DNA of 64,000 nt from Nocardioides jishulii (GCF_006007965.1 NZ_CP040748.1:2542001-2606000), one strand, 5' to 3'. Shown: positions 25,756 through 36,512, numbered from the stretch's first letter. The notes: a model not told the origin generated them from the sequence alone. A program made the numbers and translations.

Positions 25756-26991
25756 TCAGGCAGGCGCGCTGTCCAGGGCCGCGGCCAAGGGGCCGGCGAG
25801 GTCGCCTCGAGCGCCGACCTCCACCCGGTCACAGCCCACCCAGGCCGCCGCCCGGCGGAGCTCGGCCGCGAGCTGCTCGGCGGTGTCCGCGGGGGCGTAC
25901 GCCTCGGCGAAGGCCCCGGGGACGCCCAGCACCCCACGCCGCCGGTCCGCCTTGAGGTCGACCCGCGCCGCCACCCGGTCGCCGAGCAGGAACGGCAGCA
26001 CGTAGTAGCCGTGCACCCGTCGGTGCACCGGGGTGTAGATCTCGATGCGGTAGTGGAAGTCGAAGAGCGCCTCGGCGCGTGGACGGTGCCAGACCACGGG
26101 GTCGAAGGGGCTCAGGAGGGTGCGAGCACCAACCCGGCGCGGCAGCCGCGCCCCGACGTCCAGGAAGGCGGGGCGGCTCCAGCCCTGGACCGTGACCTGC
26201 TCCACCTCCCCCGTCTCCAGCAGGGTCCGCAGGCTGGCGCGGGTCGCCGCGACCGGCATCCGGTAGTAGTCGGCCAGCGAGGCGACGTCGGCGACGCCGA
26301 GCGAGCGGACCGCCCGGCGGACCAGCTCGAGGTCGGCCTCCTCCCGGCTCGGGGTGGGCGCGGCGAGCACGCGGGCCGGCAGCACGCGCTGGGGCAGGTC
26401 GTACACCACCTCGAACGCCCGCGTACGGCCGGCGATCGCCACGTCACCGACGGAGTAGAGGTAGTCGAGGACCTTGCGCGCCTGCGACCAGTTCCACCCC
26501 CAGTGCTCCTTCGAGCGCGTGGCCCCCATCTCGGACTCCAGCTCGCGGGCCGTCAGCGGCCCCCGCTGGGCGACCGCCGCGAGCACCTGCGGCTCCAGCG
26601 TCTCGTCGGCACCCATGCCCCACTTGCCGCGACTGGCCCGGAAGGCGACCCTGCGGTGGTGCATGGCAGGCCACAGGTCGACCGGCATGTACGCCTGCAC
26701 GTGGGCCCAGTACTCGACCAGGCGCCGGTCACGGCTGCCGGAGGCGGCTCGTTCGAGCAGGGCGGGGTCGAAGGGCCCCATCCGGGCGTACAGGGGCATC
26801 AGGTGCGCCCGCGCGAAGACGTTGACCGAGTCGACCTGGAGCACACCGGTGCGGGCCACCGCCCGGTCCAGGCTGCGCAGCGTCGGTGCGGCGTGGGGAC
26901 GGTCCGTGAAGCCCTGGGCGGCCAGCGCGATCCGACGCGCCTGCGACTGCGAGAGCGTCTGGCTCGTGCGTGGCCCGGCCGGTGGCGTCAC
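25756..26991 (-). CDS. YcaQ/AlkX-family DNA glycosylase (winged helix)
   Basis: 411 aa. YcaQ-type proteins unhook interstrand DNA crosslinks and remove alkylated bases. The catalytic QxD motif is in VLQVDSVNVFARAH (about residues 50-63); winged-helix segments, WNWSQARKVLDYLYSVGDV and the diagnostic LLSPFDPVVWHRPR and LFDFHYRIEIYTP follow. GTG start overlaps the stop of the response-regulator gene by 4 bp, so it is probably co-transcribed with it. The gap to secA (116 bp) contains the secA promoter. Confidence 0.88.
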   Translation of the reverse strand: MTPPAGPRTSQTLSQSQARRIALAAQGFTDRPHAAPTLRSLDRAVARTGVLQVDSVNVFARAHLMPLYARMGPFDPALLERAASGSRDRRLVEYWAHVQAYMPVDLWPAMHHRRVAFRASRGKWGMGADETLEPQVLAAVAQRGPLTARELESEMGATRSKEHWGWNWSQARKVLDYLYSVGDVAIAGRTRAFEVVYDLPQRVLPARVLAAPTPSREEADLELVRRAVRSLGVADVASLADYYRMPVAATRASLRTLLETGEVEQVTVQGWSRPAFLDVGARLPRRVGARTLLSPFDPVVWHRPRAEALFDFHYRIEIYTPVHRRVHGYYVLPFLLGDRVAARVDLKADRRRGVLGVPGAFAEAYAPADTAEQLAAELRRAAAWVGCDRVEVGARGDLAGPLAAALDSAPA

Positions 26992-27665
26992 GGCAGCTCG
27001 AGGATCTTCTCCTTGACCGCGTACATCACGGCCTCCATGCGCGAGTGGAGCTGGAGCTTCTCCAGCATGTTGCGCACGTGGTTCTTCACGGTGTTCTCGG
27101 AGATGAAGAGGACCTTGGCGATCTCACGGTTGTTCATGCCCTTGGCCACCAGGCGGAGCACCTCGAGCTCGCGCTCGGTGAGGCGCAGGCGGGGACCCTG
27201 CTGGTGGTCGGGACGCGACATCTGCTTGAACTCGTCGATGAGCTTGACCGCCATCGAGGGGGAGATCAGCGACTGTCCCTCGGCCACCACCCGGACGCCC
27301 TGGGCGACCTCCTCGATGGAGGAGTCCTTGAGCATGTAGCCGGCAGCACCGCCCTTGACCGCCTCGTACAGGTCGACCTCCTCGTCGGAGACCGTCAGCA
27401 TGATCACCTTGGCCGACGGCGTGGCCTCCTTGATCGCGCGGCACGCCTCGATGCCGGTGCGCTTGGGCATGCGTACGTCGAGGAGCACGACGTCGGGGGC
27501 CAGCGCCACGGCCATGTCGGTGGCGGCGACGCCGTCAGCAGCCTCGCCCACGACCTGGATGTCGGGCTCCTGGCTCAGCAACATCGTCAGTCCGCGGCGG
27601 AAGAGCTCCTGGTCGTCAGCGATGACGACCCGGACGACTCCGGCGCCCGTAGATTCGTCGGTCAC
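26988..27665 (-). CDS. NarL/LuxR-family response regulator
   Basis: 225 aa. Receiver domain with acidic pocket (IADDQE, residues 15-20), phosphorylation Asp63 in LLDVRMP and Lys in GYMLKD; C-terminal LuxR HTH (LTERELEVLRLVAKGMNNREIA, SENTVKNHVRNMLEKL). No kinase gene is adjacent, so it is an orphan regulator. GTG start at 27665. A strong hairpin separates it from hpf, so it should have its own promoter; a CATGAT hexamer 6 bases before the start is a weak leaderless candidate. Confidence 0.92.
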   Translation of the reverse strand: MTDESTGAGVVRVVIADDQELFRRGLTMLLSQEPDIQVVGEAADGVAATDMAVALAPDVVLLDVRMPKRTGIEACRAIKEATPSAKVIMLTVSDEEVDLYEAVKGGAAGYMLKDSSIEEVAQGVRVVAEGQSLISPSMAVKLIDEFKQMSRPDHQQGPRLRLTERELEVLRLVAKGMNNREIAKVLFISENTVKNHVRNMLEKLQLHSRMEAVMYAVKEKILELP

Positions 27666-27689
27666 GCGGTCATCATGTCAGACAAAGAA

Positions 27690-27721
27690 CTCCCCCGAGG
27701 TGTACCGACACCTCGGGGGAG
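27690..27721 (-). terminator. Terminator of hpf
   Basis: Perfect 14-bp stem (27690-27703 with 27708-27721) and 4-base loop, 39 bases after the hpf stop on the minus strand. Confidence 0.75.
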
Positions 27722-27760
27722 CGCTCTCTGCTTCAGATGCTCTGCTTCAGACGGAGGAAA

Positions 27761-28372
27761 TCACTCGCTCATGTCGAGCGCGATGACTCCGTAGTCGTAG
27801 CCCCGTCGGCGGTAGACCACCGACGGCCGCTCCGACTCCTTGTCGACGAAGAGGTAGAAGTCGTGACCGACCAGCTCCATCTCGTAGAGCGCCTGGTCGA
27901 GGGTCATGGGAACTGCCTCGTGCGTCTTCTCCCTGACCACCAGCGGACCATCGCCCGTGACGGTGATCGGCCCGACCTGACGCTCGGCGACTGCGTCGGT
28001 CTCGTCGGGCTCGGGCGCCTGGACATCGGCCAGGGCCTCGCCGACGGAGACGGGGGTGCGACGACCGCGGTGCACCCGGCGACGGTCGGCCGCCTTGCGC
28101 ATCTGCGACGTCATCTTGTCGAGAGCCAGGTCGAGCGCAGCCATCTTGTCGTCGGCTGCGGCCTCGGCACGGACCACGGGGCCCTTCGAGAAGGCAGTGA
28201 GCTCCACCTTGACGGCCCGCTCGGTCTGACGGGGGTTCTTCTCGTGGGAGACCTCGACGGCCACTCGTTGAATCCGCTGGTCGTGCTTCTCGAGCCGCGA
28301 CAGCTTCTCAGCGGCGTGCTCGCGGAACCGTTCCGAGACCTCGATGTGACGGCCTGTGACCACTACGTCCAT
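27761..28372 (-). CDS. hpf: Ribosome hibernation promoting factor, long form
   Basis: 203 aa, long HPF. The N-terminal domain (1-105, MDVVVTGRHIEVSERFREHA to MTSQMRKAADRRRVHRG) binds the 30S decoding centre; the C-terminal domain (about 145-200, MTLDQALYEMELVGHDFYLFVDKE, VVYRRRGYDYGVIAL) dimerises two ribosomes into 100S particles. Upregulated in stationary phase or stress in relatives. ATG with GGGAGG 5 bases upstream. The 399-bp leader upstream and strong terminator downstream make it a single-gene unit. Confidence 0.95.
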   Translation of the reverse strand: MDVVVTGRHIEVSERFREHAAEKLSRLEKHDQRIQRVAVEVSHEKNPRQTERAVKVELTAFSKGPVVRAEAAADDKMAALDLALDKMTSQMRKAADRRRVHRGRRTPVSVGEALADVQAPEPDETDAVAERQVGPITVTGDGPLVVREKTHEAVPMTLDQALYEMELVGHDFYLFVDKESERPSVVYRRRGYDYGVIALDMSE

Positions 28373-28771
28373 GTGAACCTCCCGATTCAGTGGAAATCAC
28401 CTGCAATGACTGCCGGCCGCCGGCCCTGCACGGGCAACGACGAGCGGCAGAGGAAGGAGTCCGTCCGGCCGACCTGGTCTTCGTCCCCACAGTCGCCTGC
28501 TGAGGCTCTCGCAGCTCAGTGCCACTACCCACCTTCTCCCGACCTCCGTCGTGTCTGACGACGGGGCCGAGGCAGGACTTACTTCTAAGCCGCACCGTGA
28601 TCAGCGGCCCCGCGAGGGGGGCACGCCTTACGTGGGCCGTTTTGCCTGCGACTGGCATCGGCTTGTCGTCCGAGACGTCCCGGACGACGCAACCACGGAC
28701 CCGAACGGACTCCATGCACAGACGTTACCCCCTTCGCCCGAGGGCGTGAGGCGCCCCCCTTGATCTGTCCG
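28373..28771 (-). other. 399-bp gap upstream of hpf: long leader with a possible upstream ORF
   Basis: On the minus strand TAACGT (28722-28727) lies 6 bases before an ATG at 28715 that opens a 135-codon frame ending at 28308, overlapping the start of hpf by 65 bp. The frame is basic, has weaker G/C at third codon positions than neighbouring genes, and matches nothing I know. A hairpin CCGTCGT-GTCTG-ACGACGG lies at 28546-28564. Either this is a small gene or an hpf leader of about 340 nt. Nothing else is seen here. Confidence 0.35.
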
Positions 28772-29599
28772 TCACACGGGCGTCCGAGGTGTGCGGCCCG
28801 CCCCGACCCGCCGCGTCGGCACCCGTCGAGGCACCGCTGCCACGACCGCCGCACCCACCGGTGGGGCGCCGACGGACAGGAGTGCCCGCCGGGCCTCCAC
28901 GAGCGTCGCCCCGGTGGTGACCACGTCGTCGCAGAGCACGATCACCGGCGCAGGACCGCTGCGCGTGAGCCGGGCGACCGGGACCAGGCGCGGCGAGGGA
29001 CAGTGCATCGAACCGACCAGGTTGTCGGCCCGTCGAGCCGCGGTGAGTCCGCCCTGGTCAAGGACTCCGCCCCGGCTGCGTAGGAGTGGATGCACGCGTA
29101 CGTCGTGGCCGTCGCGCCGCAGTCGGCGCGCGGCGAGACGCACCACCCGCGCCAGGGGGTCGTCGCCACGAGCTCGTGCCGCCCCCGGCGACGACGGCAC
29201 GGGCACGAGCACGACCGGGCGGGGACCGACGCGCTGGCCTGCGACCAGCAGCGCCGCCACGGAAGCAGCCAAGCGGTCGCCGAGGAAGGGTGCGACGGCG
29301 GTGCGCCCCCGCTCCTTGTGCGCGACCACGGCCTCGGCGAGGAGGCCGACGTACTCCCCCGAGCTCCAGCAGCGCGGGAAGCCCTCCGGGGTGGGTCGCG
29401 GGGCCGTCGGCGTGGGCTCCGGGAGGACGGTGAGGCACGGCTCGCACACAGGCGGTCCGAGGGCGCCGCAGCCGGCGCAGCTGCTGCCGAGGACCAGGTC
29501 GAGCCAGGCGGCACGGGTGGCCCGCGCCACGGGTGCGCGGGCGAGCGAAGGCGGCAGGGGGACCATGGACCCAGCCCAGCAGTCCGTGGACTCTCTCAC
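28772..29599 (-). CDS. comF: ComF-family phosphoribosyltransferase-like protein
   Basis: 275 aa. A Zn-ribbon-like N-terminus (CAGCG, VCEPC, about 40-55) and a C-terminal phosphoribosyltransferase fold with VIVLCDDVVTTGATLVEA, the PRPP loop. ComF proteins act in DNA uptake or processing during competence or recombination; in actinobacteria the role is unclear. Two starts are possible: GTG 29599 (AGGAGG 13 bases upstream) or ATG 29566 (MVPLPPSLARAP), which is nearer family length. Same strand as lpqB and hpf, as at Rv3242c. Confidence 0.88.
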   Translation of the reverse strand: MRESTDCWAGSMVPLPPSLARAPVARATRAAWLDLVLGSSCAGCGALGPPVCEPCLTVLPEPTPTAPRPTPEGFPRCWSSGEYVGLLAEAVVAHKERGRTAVAPFLGDRLAASVAALLVAGQRVGPRPVVLVPVPSSPGAARARGDDPLARVVRLAARRLRRDGHDVRVHPLLRSRGGVLDQGGLTAARRADNLVGSMHCPSPRLVPVARLTRSGPAPVIVLCDDVVTTGATLVEARRALLSVGAPPVGAAVVAAVPRRVPTRRVGAGRTPRTPV

Positions 29600-29694
29600 C
29601 GAGCGCCGAGCTCCTCCTGTGGAGCGGCACCTCCTTGGGGAGGCGCGGCGGGCGTCGCGCTCCGACGTCGCCCCACCACGAGCCCGCGCCCGGC

Positions 29695-31446
29695 TCAGCC
29701 CACGAAGCCGAACCAGGAGGGGCCGTCACCCGGCTCGGGGAGGTCGCGCGACGGCTTGGCGAGGTCGAGGATCTGGTCGCCGGTGACGACGTAGGTCCCG
29801 TCCCCCTCGACCGGCGAGCAGACCAGCCGCCTGGCCTCTCCGCGCACCCGTGTGGCCGCGCTCGCGCCGCGCTCCCCGGGCGAACCGTCGACGGGGAGGA
29901 GCCGCACCTGGGCCAGGTCGGGGGTGACGCTGCCGAGCAGGGCCAGGGTCACCGGCGATCGCCACGCGATGTCGGTCACCCGTCGCGCAGCCTCTGCGCT
30001 GCGGGTGACCGTGCGCGCGCGGGTGAGGCGTGGCCGGCCGCCGTCGGGTGAGTGCGACACACGGCTCACCACCACCCGGTCCCGGTCCGGCCCGCGGATC
30101 ACCGCGACCAACCGTGAGGAGTCCCGCGAGACCAGGAAGAGGGTGACGTCCTCGCCCGTGACGCCGGGGACCTCGACCTCGACCGGGTCGCCGTCCCCCG
30201 ACTTCACCCACACCCGGGCCCCGGAAGGCGTCCGGTCGACGAGCCAGACACGGCCCGCGAAGTCGAAGACCGGGCGGAGCAGGTCACTCGCCCCCTCCAC
30301 GAAGGTCTCGTCCGGGGCGCCCTTCTCGAGCGCGGCCGCCACGGCGGAACGTCCGTCCCTGGTGACGCCGACCGCCCGGGTGCCGTCGAGGCTCACCCCG
30401 ACCGACCGGACACCGAGCCCGGAGCCGAGCGGCCCGGCCGTCGTGGAGAAGTTCTCGAAGTCGCCACGCACCAGGCGACCGTCGACCAGGGCGAAGAGGT
30501 CACGGTTGGTGTCCCGCCCCAGTGGGCTGAAGGCGAGGCTGGACTGCACGGAGACCTCACGAGCACCGTCGGCCATGGTGACCGGACGGTCGTCGATGGT
30601 CAGCCGGACCTTGTCGACGTCCGGCACCTGGCGCAGGGTCCAGGTGAGCTGGGCCAGCATCTCCTCCGCCGAGGTCGTGTCGACGGTGCCGTCCACGTCC
30701 TCGATCACGACGTCGGCCACGCCGTCGTCGTCGATCGGCACCGAGTTCATCGCCAGACGGCCCGCGGGGAAGGCGCTGCGCGAGACGGCCCGGTCGGGCG
30801 CGCCCTCGAGCAGCCCACGGACCAGGGCGGTCGCCATCTGGTCGCCGGACGGCACCCGCACCGGCTCAGGCACCAGGATCGTGCCGGTGGGGTCGAAGAA
30901 GTGGAGGGAGGCGGACTGGAAGCCGTCGTCGAACCACGACTCCGGGACGACGAGGGCGTCGGGGGCGGCGTCGATGCGCCACTCCTCCCCCTCGATCGCC
31001 ATCGGGAAGGTCAGGGTCGCGTCCTCGTCCGGCAACCTGTGCTCCCAGGCACCGCGACGGTCGTAGCGGTGCGCCTCGACGAGCGGCACCCGGACCCGGG
31101 CGAACCCGACGGCCGGCCCGAAGTCGGAGTAGGTGATGGTGCCCTTCTCGGGCGACCACGTGCGCTGGGCGCGTTCGGTGAGGAACTCCGAGGCCACGCT
31201 GGTCGTGACCGGGGTCGCCTTCATCGCCTCGAGGAAGCCCAGCACGATCTCCTCGGGGTCCGCCCCGTCAGCCGGCGGACGCGGGTCGTAGAAGCCGCCG
31301 CCCTCGTCCTCGTCGGCGGCCTGGGGGTCGACGCGCACCAACGGCCCCTCCGTCGGCATCTGTACGCAGGCCGTGAGGACACCCAGGGCGAGGACCGTCA
31401 GGAGAGCCGCGAACCTGCGGCGGGAACGGGCGTACGGACGGGTCAT
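29695..31446 (-). CDS. lpqB: Lipoprotein LpqB, MtrAB accessory
   Basis: 583 aa. Signal peptide with lipobox LTAC; Cys27 should be lipidated, so the protein sits outside on the membrane. Two GerMN-type domains (about 45-330; EIVLGFLEAMKATP, GTILVPEPVRVPSGDQMATALVRGLL) and a beta-propeller-like C-terminal part (about 340-575). LpqB binds the sensor domain of MtrB and tunes MtrA phosphorylation. The ATG overlaps the mtrB stop by 4 bp. Confidence 0.93.
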   Translation of the reverse strand: MTRPYARSRRRFAALLTVLALGVLTACVQMPTEGPLVRVDPQAADEDEGGGFYDPRPPADGADPEEIVLGFLEAMKATPVTTSVASEFLTERAQRTWSPEKGTITYSDFGPAVGFARVRVPLVEAHRYDRRGAWEHRLPDEDATLTFPMAIEGEEWRIDAAPDALVVPESWFDDGFQSASLHFFDPTGTILVPEPVRVPSGDQMATALVRGLLEGAPDRAVSRSAFPAGRLAMNSVPIDDDGVADVVIEDVDGTVDTTSAEEMLAQLTWTLRQVPDVDKVRLTIDDRPVTMADGAREVSVQSSLAFSPLGRDTNRDLFALVDGRLVRGDFENFSTTAGPLGSGLGVRSVGVSLDGTRAVGVTRDGRSAVAAALEKGAPDETFVEGASDLLRPVFDFAGRVWLVDRTPSGARVWVKSGDGDPVEVEVPGVTGEDVTLFLVSRDSSRLVAVIRGPDRDRVVVSRVSHSPDGGRPRLTRARTVTRSAEAARRVTDIAWRSPVTLALLGSVTPDLAQVRLLPVDGSPGERGASAATRVRGEARRLVCSPVEGDGTYVVTGDQILDLAKPSRDLPEPGDGPSWFGFVG

Positions 31447-33053
31447 GAGCCCACCTCCGCATCCTCGGGGACCAGCGGCAGGGGGCTGTGCCGCAGCGGC
31501 TGTCCGAGCGTACGCGGCAGCGTGAGGCGGAACTGGGCTCCCGCACCCTGACGTCCCCACGCCTGGAGCCAGCCACCGTGCAGGTGGGTGTCCTCCAAGG
31601 AGATCGACAGGCCCAGTCCGGTGCCGCCACTGGTGCGGGCGCGCGCGGGGTCGGCGCGCCAGAAGCGGTTGAAGACCATCGCGGACTCGCCCGGGCCGAG
31701 GCCCACGCCGTAGTCGCGCACCGTCAGCGCGGCGGCGGTGTCGTCGGCCCCCAGGGTCACCACCACGTCACTGGACTCCGCGTGGTCGATGGCGTTGGTG
31801 ACGAGGTTGCGCACGATGCGCTCCACGCGTCGTACGTCGGCCTCGGCGATGCAGGGGCGGTCGGCCTCGCGCACCACGACGCGCGTGTTCCGCCGCTCGG
31901 CCATCACCCGGGTCGCGTCGACGACGCGGTTGACGACGTCGAGGAGGTTGACGTCGTCCACCTCGAGCACGGCTGCCCCGGCGTCGAAGCGGCTGATCTC
32001 CAGCAGGTCGCCGAGGAGCACCTCGAAGCGGTCGAGCTCGGTCTGCAGGAGCTCTGCCGCACGCGCGGTGACCGGGTCGAAGTCGCTGCGGGCGTCGTGC
32101 AGGACGTCGCTGGCCATCCGGACGGTGGTCAGGGGCGTACGCAGCTCGTGGGAGACGTCGGAGACGAAACGACGCTGGAGCCGGCTGAGCTCCTCGAGCT
32201 GCCGGATCTGGCGTTGCAGGTTGGAGGCCATCTGGTTGAAGGAGACGGCCAGGCGGGCGAGGTCGTCCTCGCCGGTGACGCGCAGGCGCTCCTGGAGCTG
32301 GCCCGCGGCGAGCCGCTCGGCGACGCGGCGGGCTCGGCGGATCGGGTTGACCACCTGGCGGGTGATCAACCACGTCACGCCCGCGACCAGGAGCACCAGG
32401 AAGACCGCGGCGCCCAGCAACGCCCGACTGACCAGGCCGAGCGTGGCCTCCTGGTCGGTGAGCGGGTAGAGGTAGTAGAGGGTGTACGTCTGCCCGTCCG
32501 CCGGCAGCGTCACCTGGGAGGCCACCACGATCCCCGGACCGGGCTCCACCCGTGCCACCGCCCCGGTGGTGCGGATGTCGGTGTAGCTCCACGCGCTGGG
32601 GCGCGGATCGGAGAACTCCCGCACCATCGAGGCGGGGACGCTCGCCCTGTCGAGGTTGCGCGAGAACTGGACCCCTCCCCCGGAGAGGTCACCTCCCGAG
32701 CCCACCGGCGGGGAGAGGACGACGGCGAAGCCGCTGGCGGCTCCGCGGGCGATGATCGGCTCGATGAGGTCCTCGCGCTGGCCCGAGGCGTCGACGTCGG
32801 TGCCGGTCGCGAAGGTGAGGCGGCTGCGCGCCTCGGCGGTCTCGGCGGCCGCCTCCGCGAGGACGCGGTCGACCCGTTGGTCGAGCAGGCCGTCGCGGGT
32901 GGTGCGCAGCAGGAACCACCCCACGGCGCTGCCCACGATGAGGCAGAGCAGCACGGTGCTGGCCACGACGCGGGCCTGGATGGACCGTCGCCAGGCGGTG
33001 AGGAACCGCCGCACACCGCCCGAGAACCGGGCGAACGCTCTGCGCAGTGGCAT
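31443..33053 (-). CDS. mtrB: Sensor histidine kinase MtrB
   Basis: 536 aa. Two transmembrane helices (about 29-49 and 209-231) flank a 160-residue extracellular sensor; then HAMP (about 232-285), HisKA with His302 in FVSDVSHELRTPLTTVR, and HATPase_c with N, G1 and G2 boxes (LVTNAIDHA, DYGVGLGPGES, GGTGLGLSISLEDTHLHGG). It phosphorylates MtrA to coordinate cell-wall hydrolysis, division and osmotic response. Starts 9 bp after the mtrA stop. Confidence 0.95.
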   Translation of the reverse strand: MPLRRAFARFSGGVRRFLTAWRRSIQARVVASTVLLCLIVGSAVGWFLLRTTRDGLLDQRVDRVLAEAAAETAEARSRLTFATGTDVDASGQREDLIEPIIARGAASGFAVVLSPPVGSGGDLSGGGVQFSRNLDRASVPASMVREFSDPRPSAWSYTDIRTTGAVARVEPGPGIVVASQVTLPADGQTYTLYYLYPLTDQEATLGLVSRALLGAAVFLVLLVAGVTWLITRQVVNPIRRARRVAERLAAGQLQERLRVTGEDDLARLAVSFNQMASNLQRQIRQLEELSRLQRRFVSDVSHELRTPLTTVRMASDVLHDARSDFDPVTARAAELLQTELDRFEVLLGDLLEISRFDAGAAVLEVDDVNLLDVVNRVVDATRVMAERRNTRVVVREADRPCIAEADVRRVERIVRNLVTNAIDHAESSDVVVTLGADDTAAALTVRDYGVGLGPGESAMVFNRFWRADPARARTSGGTGLGLSISLEDTHLHGGWLQAWGRQGAGAQFRLTLPRTLGQPLRHSPLPLVPEDAEVGS

Positions 33054-33062
33054 GGGCGCTCG

Positions 33063-33776
33063 CTACGACTTGCCGGCCCTGTAGCCGACGCCACGGACGG
33101 TGAGCACGACCTCGGGGTTCTCGGGATCGTGCTCGACCTTGGAGCGCAGGCGCTGGACGTGGACGTTGACCAGCCGGGTGTCGGCGGCGTGCCGGTAGCC
33201 CCAGACCTCCTCCAGGAGGACCTCGCGGGTGAAGACCTGCCACGGCTTGCGGGCCAGGCAGACGAGGAGGTCGAACTCGAGGGGCGTGAGGTTGATCTCC
33301 GTGCCGTCGCGCGTGACCTGGTGCCCCGGGACGTCGATGCTCAGGTCTCCGACGGTGAGCGTCTCCGACTCCGGGGAGTCGAAGCGGCGTACGCGGGCGC
33401 GGATGCGCGCGACGAGCTCCTTGGGCTTGAACGGCTTGACGACGTAGTCGTCGGCGCCGCTCTCCAGCCCCAGCACCACGTCGACGGTGTCGCCCTTCGC
33501 GGTGAGCATGACGATCGGCACGCCGGACTCGGCGCGGATCTCCTTGCACACGTCGATGCCGTCCTTGCCGGGCAGCATCAGGTCCAGCAGGACGACGTCG
33601 GGGCGGTAGTCCCGGAACGCCGGGACCGCCTGGTCCCCTCGGGTGACCATGCGAGAGTCGAAACCCTCCTGACGCAGGACGATGGTCAACATCTCCGCCA
33701 AGGAGGCGTCGTCGTCGACGACCAGGACGCGCCCGCGCGTGCGGGCGTCCTGGTGTGCCTGCGTCATGTCGGCCAT
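33063..33776 (-). CDS. mtrA: Response regulator MtrA
   Basis: 237 aa OmpR/PhoB-family regulator. Receiver with VVDDDASLAEML, Asp65 in LLDLMLPGKDG, MLTAKGDTVD and the Lys of VVKPFKPKEL; winged-helix C-terminus with LTPLEFDLLVCLARKPWQVFTREVLLEEVWGYRHAADTRLVNVHVQRLR. MtrA controls wall hydrolases and chromosome replication genes in relatives. Two in-frame ATGs, 33776 and 33767, are possible; the second sits at leaderless distance from a weak CACAAT element. Operon mtrA-mtrB-lpqB. Confidence 0.96.
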   Translation of the reverse strand: MADMTQAHQDARTRGRVLVVDDDASLAEMLTIVLRQEGFDSRMVTRGDQAVPAFRDYRPDVVLLDLMLPGKDGIDVCKEIRAESGVPIVMLTAKGDTVDVVLGLESGADDYVVKPFKPKELVARIRARVRRFDSPESETLTVGDLSIDVPGHQVTRDGTEINLTPLEFDLLVCLARKPWQVFTREVLLEEVWGYRHAADTRLVNVHVQRLRSKVEHDPENPEVVLTVRGVGYRAGKS

Positions 33777-33808
33777 TGTGCCAGCAACACGGTCCCCGAG
33801 GAGGACGC

Positions 33809-35239
<1,431 letters not shown>

Positions 35240-35270
35240 CACTACCCCTCGTCAGTGGTTCCTCTGGTGC

Positions 35271-35290
35271 TGGTCCGGAGAAGCGGACCA
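35271..35290 (-). promoter_or_regulatory. Hairpin in the ahcY leader
   Basis: TGGTCCG (35271-35277) pairs with CGGACCA (35284-35290), 6-base loop, inside the predicted 5' leader of ahcY. It does not match the SAH riboswitch consensus I know. Confidence 0.35.
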
Positions 35291-35308
35291 CCGTCCCCTC
35301 CGACGACG

Positions 35309-35339
35309 AGCGTAGGACCGGCTCCCGACAATCGCGCAA
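35309..35339 (-). promoter_or_regulatory. Candidate ahcY promoter
   Basis: On the minus strand TTGCGC (35334-35339) and TACGCT (35309-35314) are spaced by 19 bp, predicting a start near 35302 and a leader of about 60 nt containing the hairpin. Confidence 0.35.
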
Positions 35340-35446
35340 TTCGCACCTGCCCCGCCGAGGGTGCCTGCCCTGCTCACGACCCTGCCCCTGGCCCTCCTCC
35401 TGGCACGGCGTGAGGGCCCCGTCCCTCCGGGCGTGGCGCGCTGGCG

Positions 35447-36508
35447 TCAGGAGGCCTGGCCGGGATCACCGGCACCGGGCGTACCGCCGCCCTCGGCACG
35501 TCCACCGGCCTGGTTGGCTACGTCCTGCGCACGGTGGGCCTTGCCGCGCGCCTCGGCCTCGGCGTGCTTCTCGTCCTTGCCGTGCCCGAAGGGCAGCAGG
35601 TGCAGCACCAGGACGACGACCGCTCCGACGACCAGGCCGAAGACCGCCGAGCCGGCCGTGTTGACCAGCCATCCCACCGCTCCGGCCGCCACCGGGACGG
35701 CGTCGTGGGCCGCGACCTCGACGTGGTGGACGAGGTCGTAGGGCGCGTGCCAGCCGAGGTCGTCCAGACCCACCAGCAGGATGTGGCCACCGACCCAGAG
35801 CATGGCCACGGTGCCCACGGCACCGATGGTGGCCAGCACGCCCGGCATCGACTTCACCAGGCCGCGGCCGAAGCGCCGGCCGAATGTCGAGCGCGCCTTG
35901 GTGGCGAGCATCAGGCCGAAGTCGTCGGCCTTCACGATGAGGCCGACGACGCCGTAGACGAGCAGCGTGATGCCGATCGCGACGACGACGAGGATGATCG
36001 CCCGCGAGAGGAACGGCTCGTCGGTGACCTCGTTGAGGGCGATCACCATGATCTCGGCCGAGAGGATCAGGTCGGTCCGGACCGCTCCGGAGACCATCTT
36101 CTTCTCCTGCTCCGGGCCGATCTCGGTGGCGAGCACCTCGGGCTCGGTGTGGCCGGAGAGCTTCTCGTACAGCTTCTCGGCGCCCTCGAAGGCGAGGAAG
36201 GTGCCGCCGAGCATGAGGATCGGGGTGAGCAGCCACGGGAGGAACTGGCTGAGCAGCAGCGCCGCGGGCAGGATGAAGCAGAGCTTGTTGACCAGTGAGC
36301 CCTTGGCGATCTGCTTGACGATCGGCAGCTCCCGCTTCGCAGCCAACCCCTGGACGTACTGCGGCGTGACGGCGGTGTCGTCGATCACCACGCCCGCTGC
36401 CTTGGCGCTGGCCCGGCCGGCGGCTGCTCCCACGTCGTCGATGGAGGCCGAGGCCACCTTCACCAGCGTGGCCACGTCGTCGAGCAGTGCGAAGAAACCG
36501 CCACTCAT
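35447..36508 (-). CDS. DUF808 (YedI-like) membrane protein
   Basis: 353 aa, the full length of DUF808. N-terminus MSGGFFALLDDVATLVKVAS and the VTPQYVQGLAAKRELPIVKQIAKGSLVNK segment are family signatures, followed by about six transmembrane helices (FILPAALLLSQFLPWLLTP; AIILVVVAIGITLLVYGVVGL; others). Function unknown, possibly a transporter. It starts 4 bp after the SIS-protein stop, so it belongs to the manB operon, in the place where mycobacteria carry manA. Confidence 0.88.
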   Translation of the reverse strand: MSGGFFALLDDVATLVKVASASIDDVGAAAGRASAKAAGVVIDDTAVTPQYVQGLAAKRELPIVKQIAKGSLVNKLCFILPAALLLSQFLPWLLTPILMLGGTFLAFEGAEKLYEKLSGHTEPEVLATEIGPEQEKKMVSGAVRTDLILSAEIMVIALNEVTDEPFLSRAIILVVVAIGITLLVYGVVGLIVKADDFGLMLATKARSTFGRRFGRGLVKSMPGVLATIGAVGTVAMLWVGGHILLVGLDDLGWHAPYDLVHHVEVAAHDAVPVAAGAVGWLVNTAGSAVFGLVVGAVVVLVLHLLPFGHGKDEKHAEAEARGKAHRAQDVANQAGGRAEGGGTPGAGDPGQAS

Positions 36509-36512
36509 GAGT

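Noticed and set aside
35240..35340. SAH riboswitch upstream of ahcY
   Set aside because: I looked for the conserved SAH aptamer core; only a simple 7-bp hairpin is present and the conserved bases are missing.
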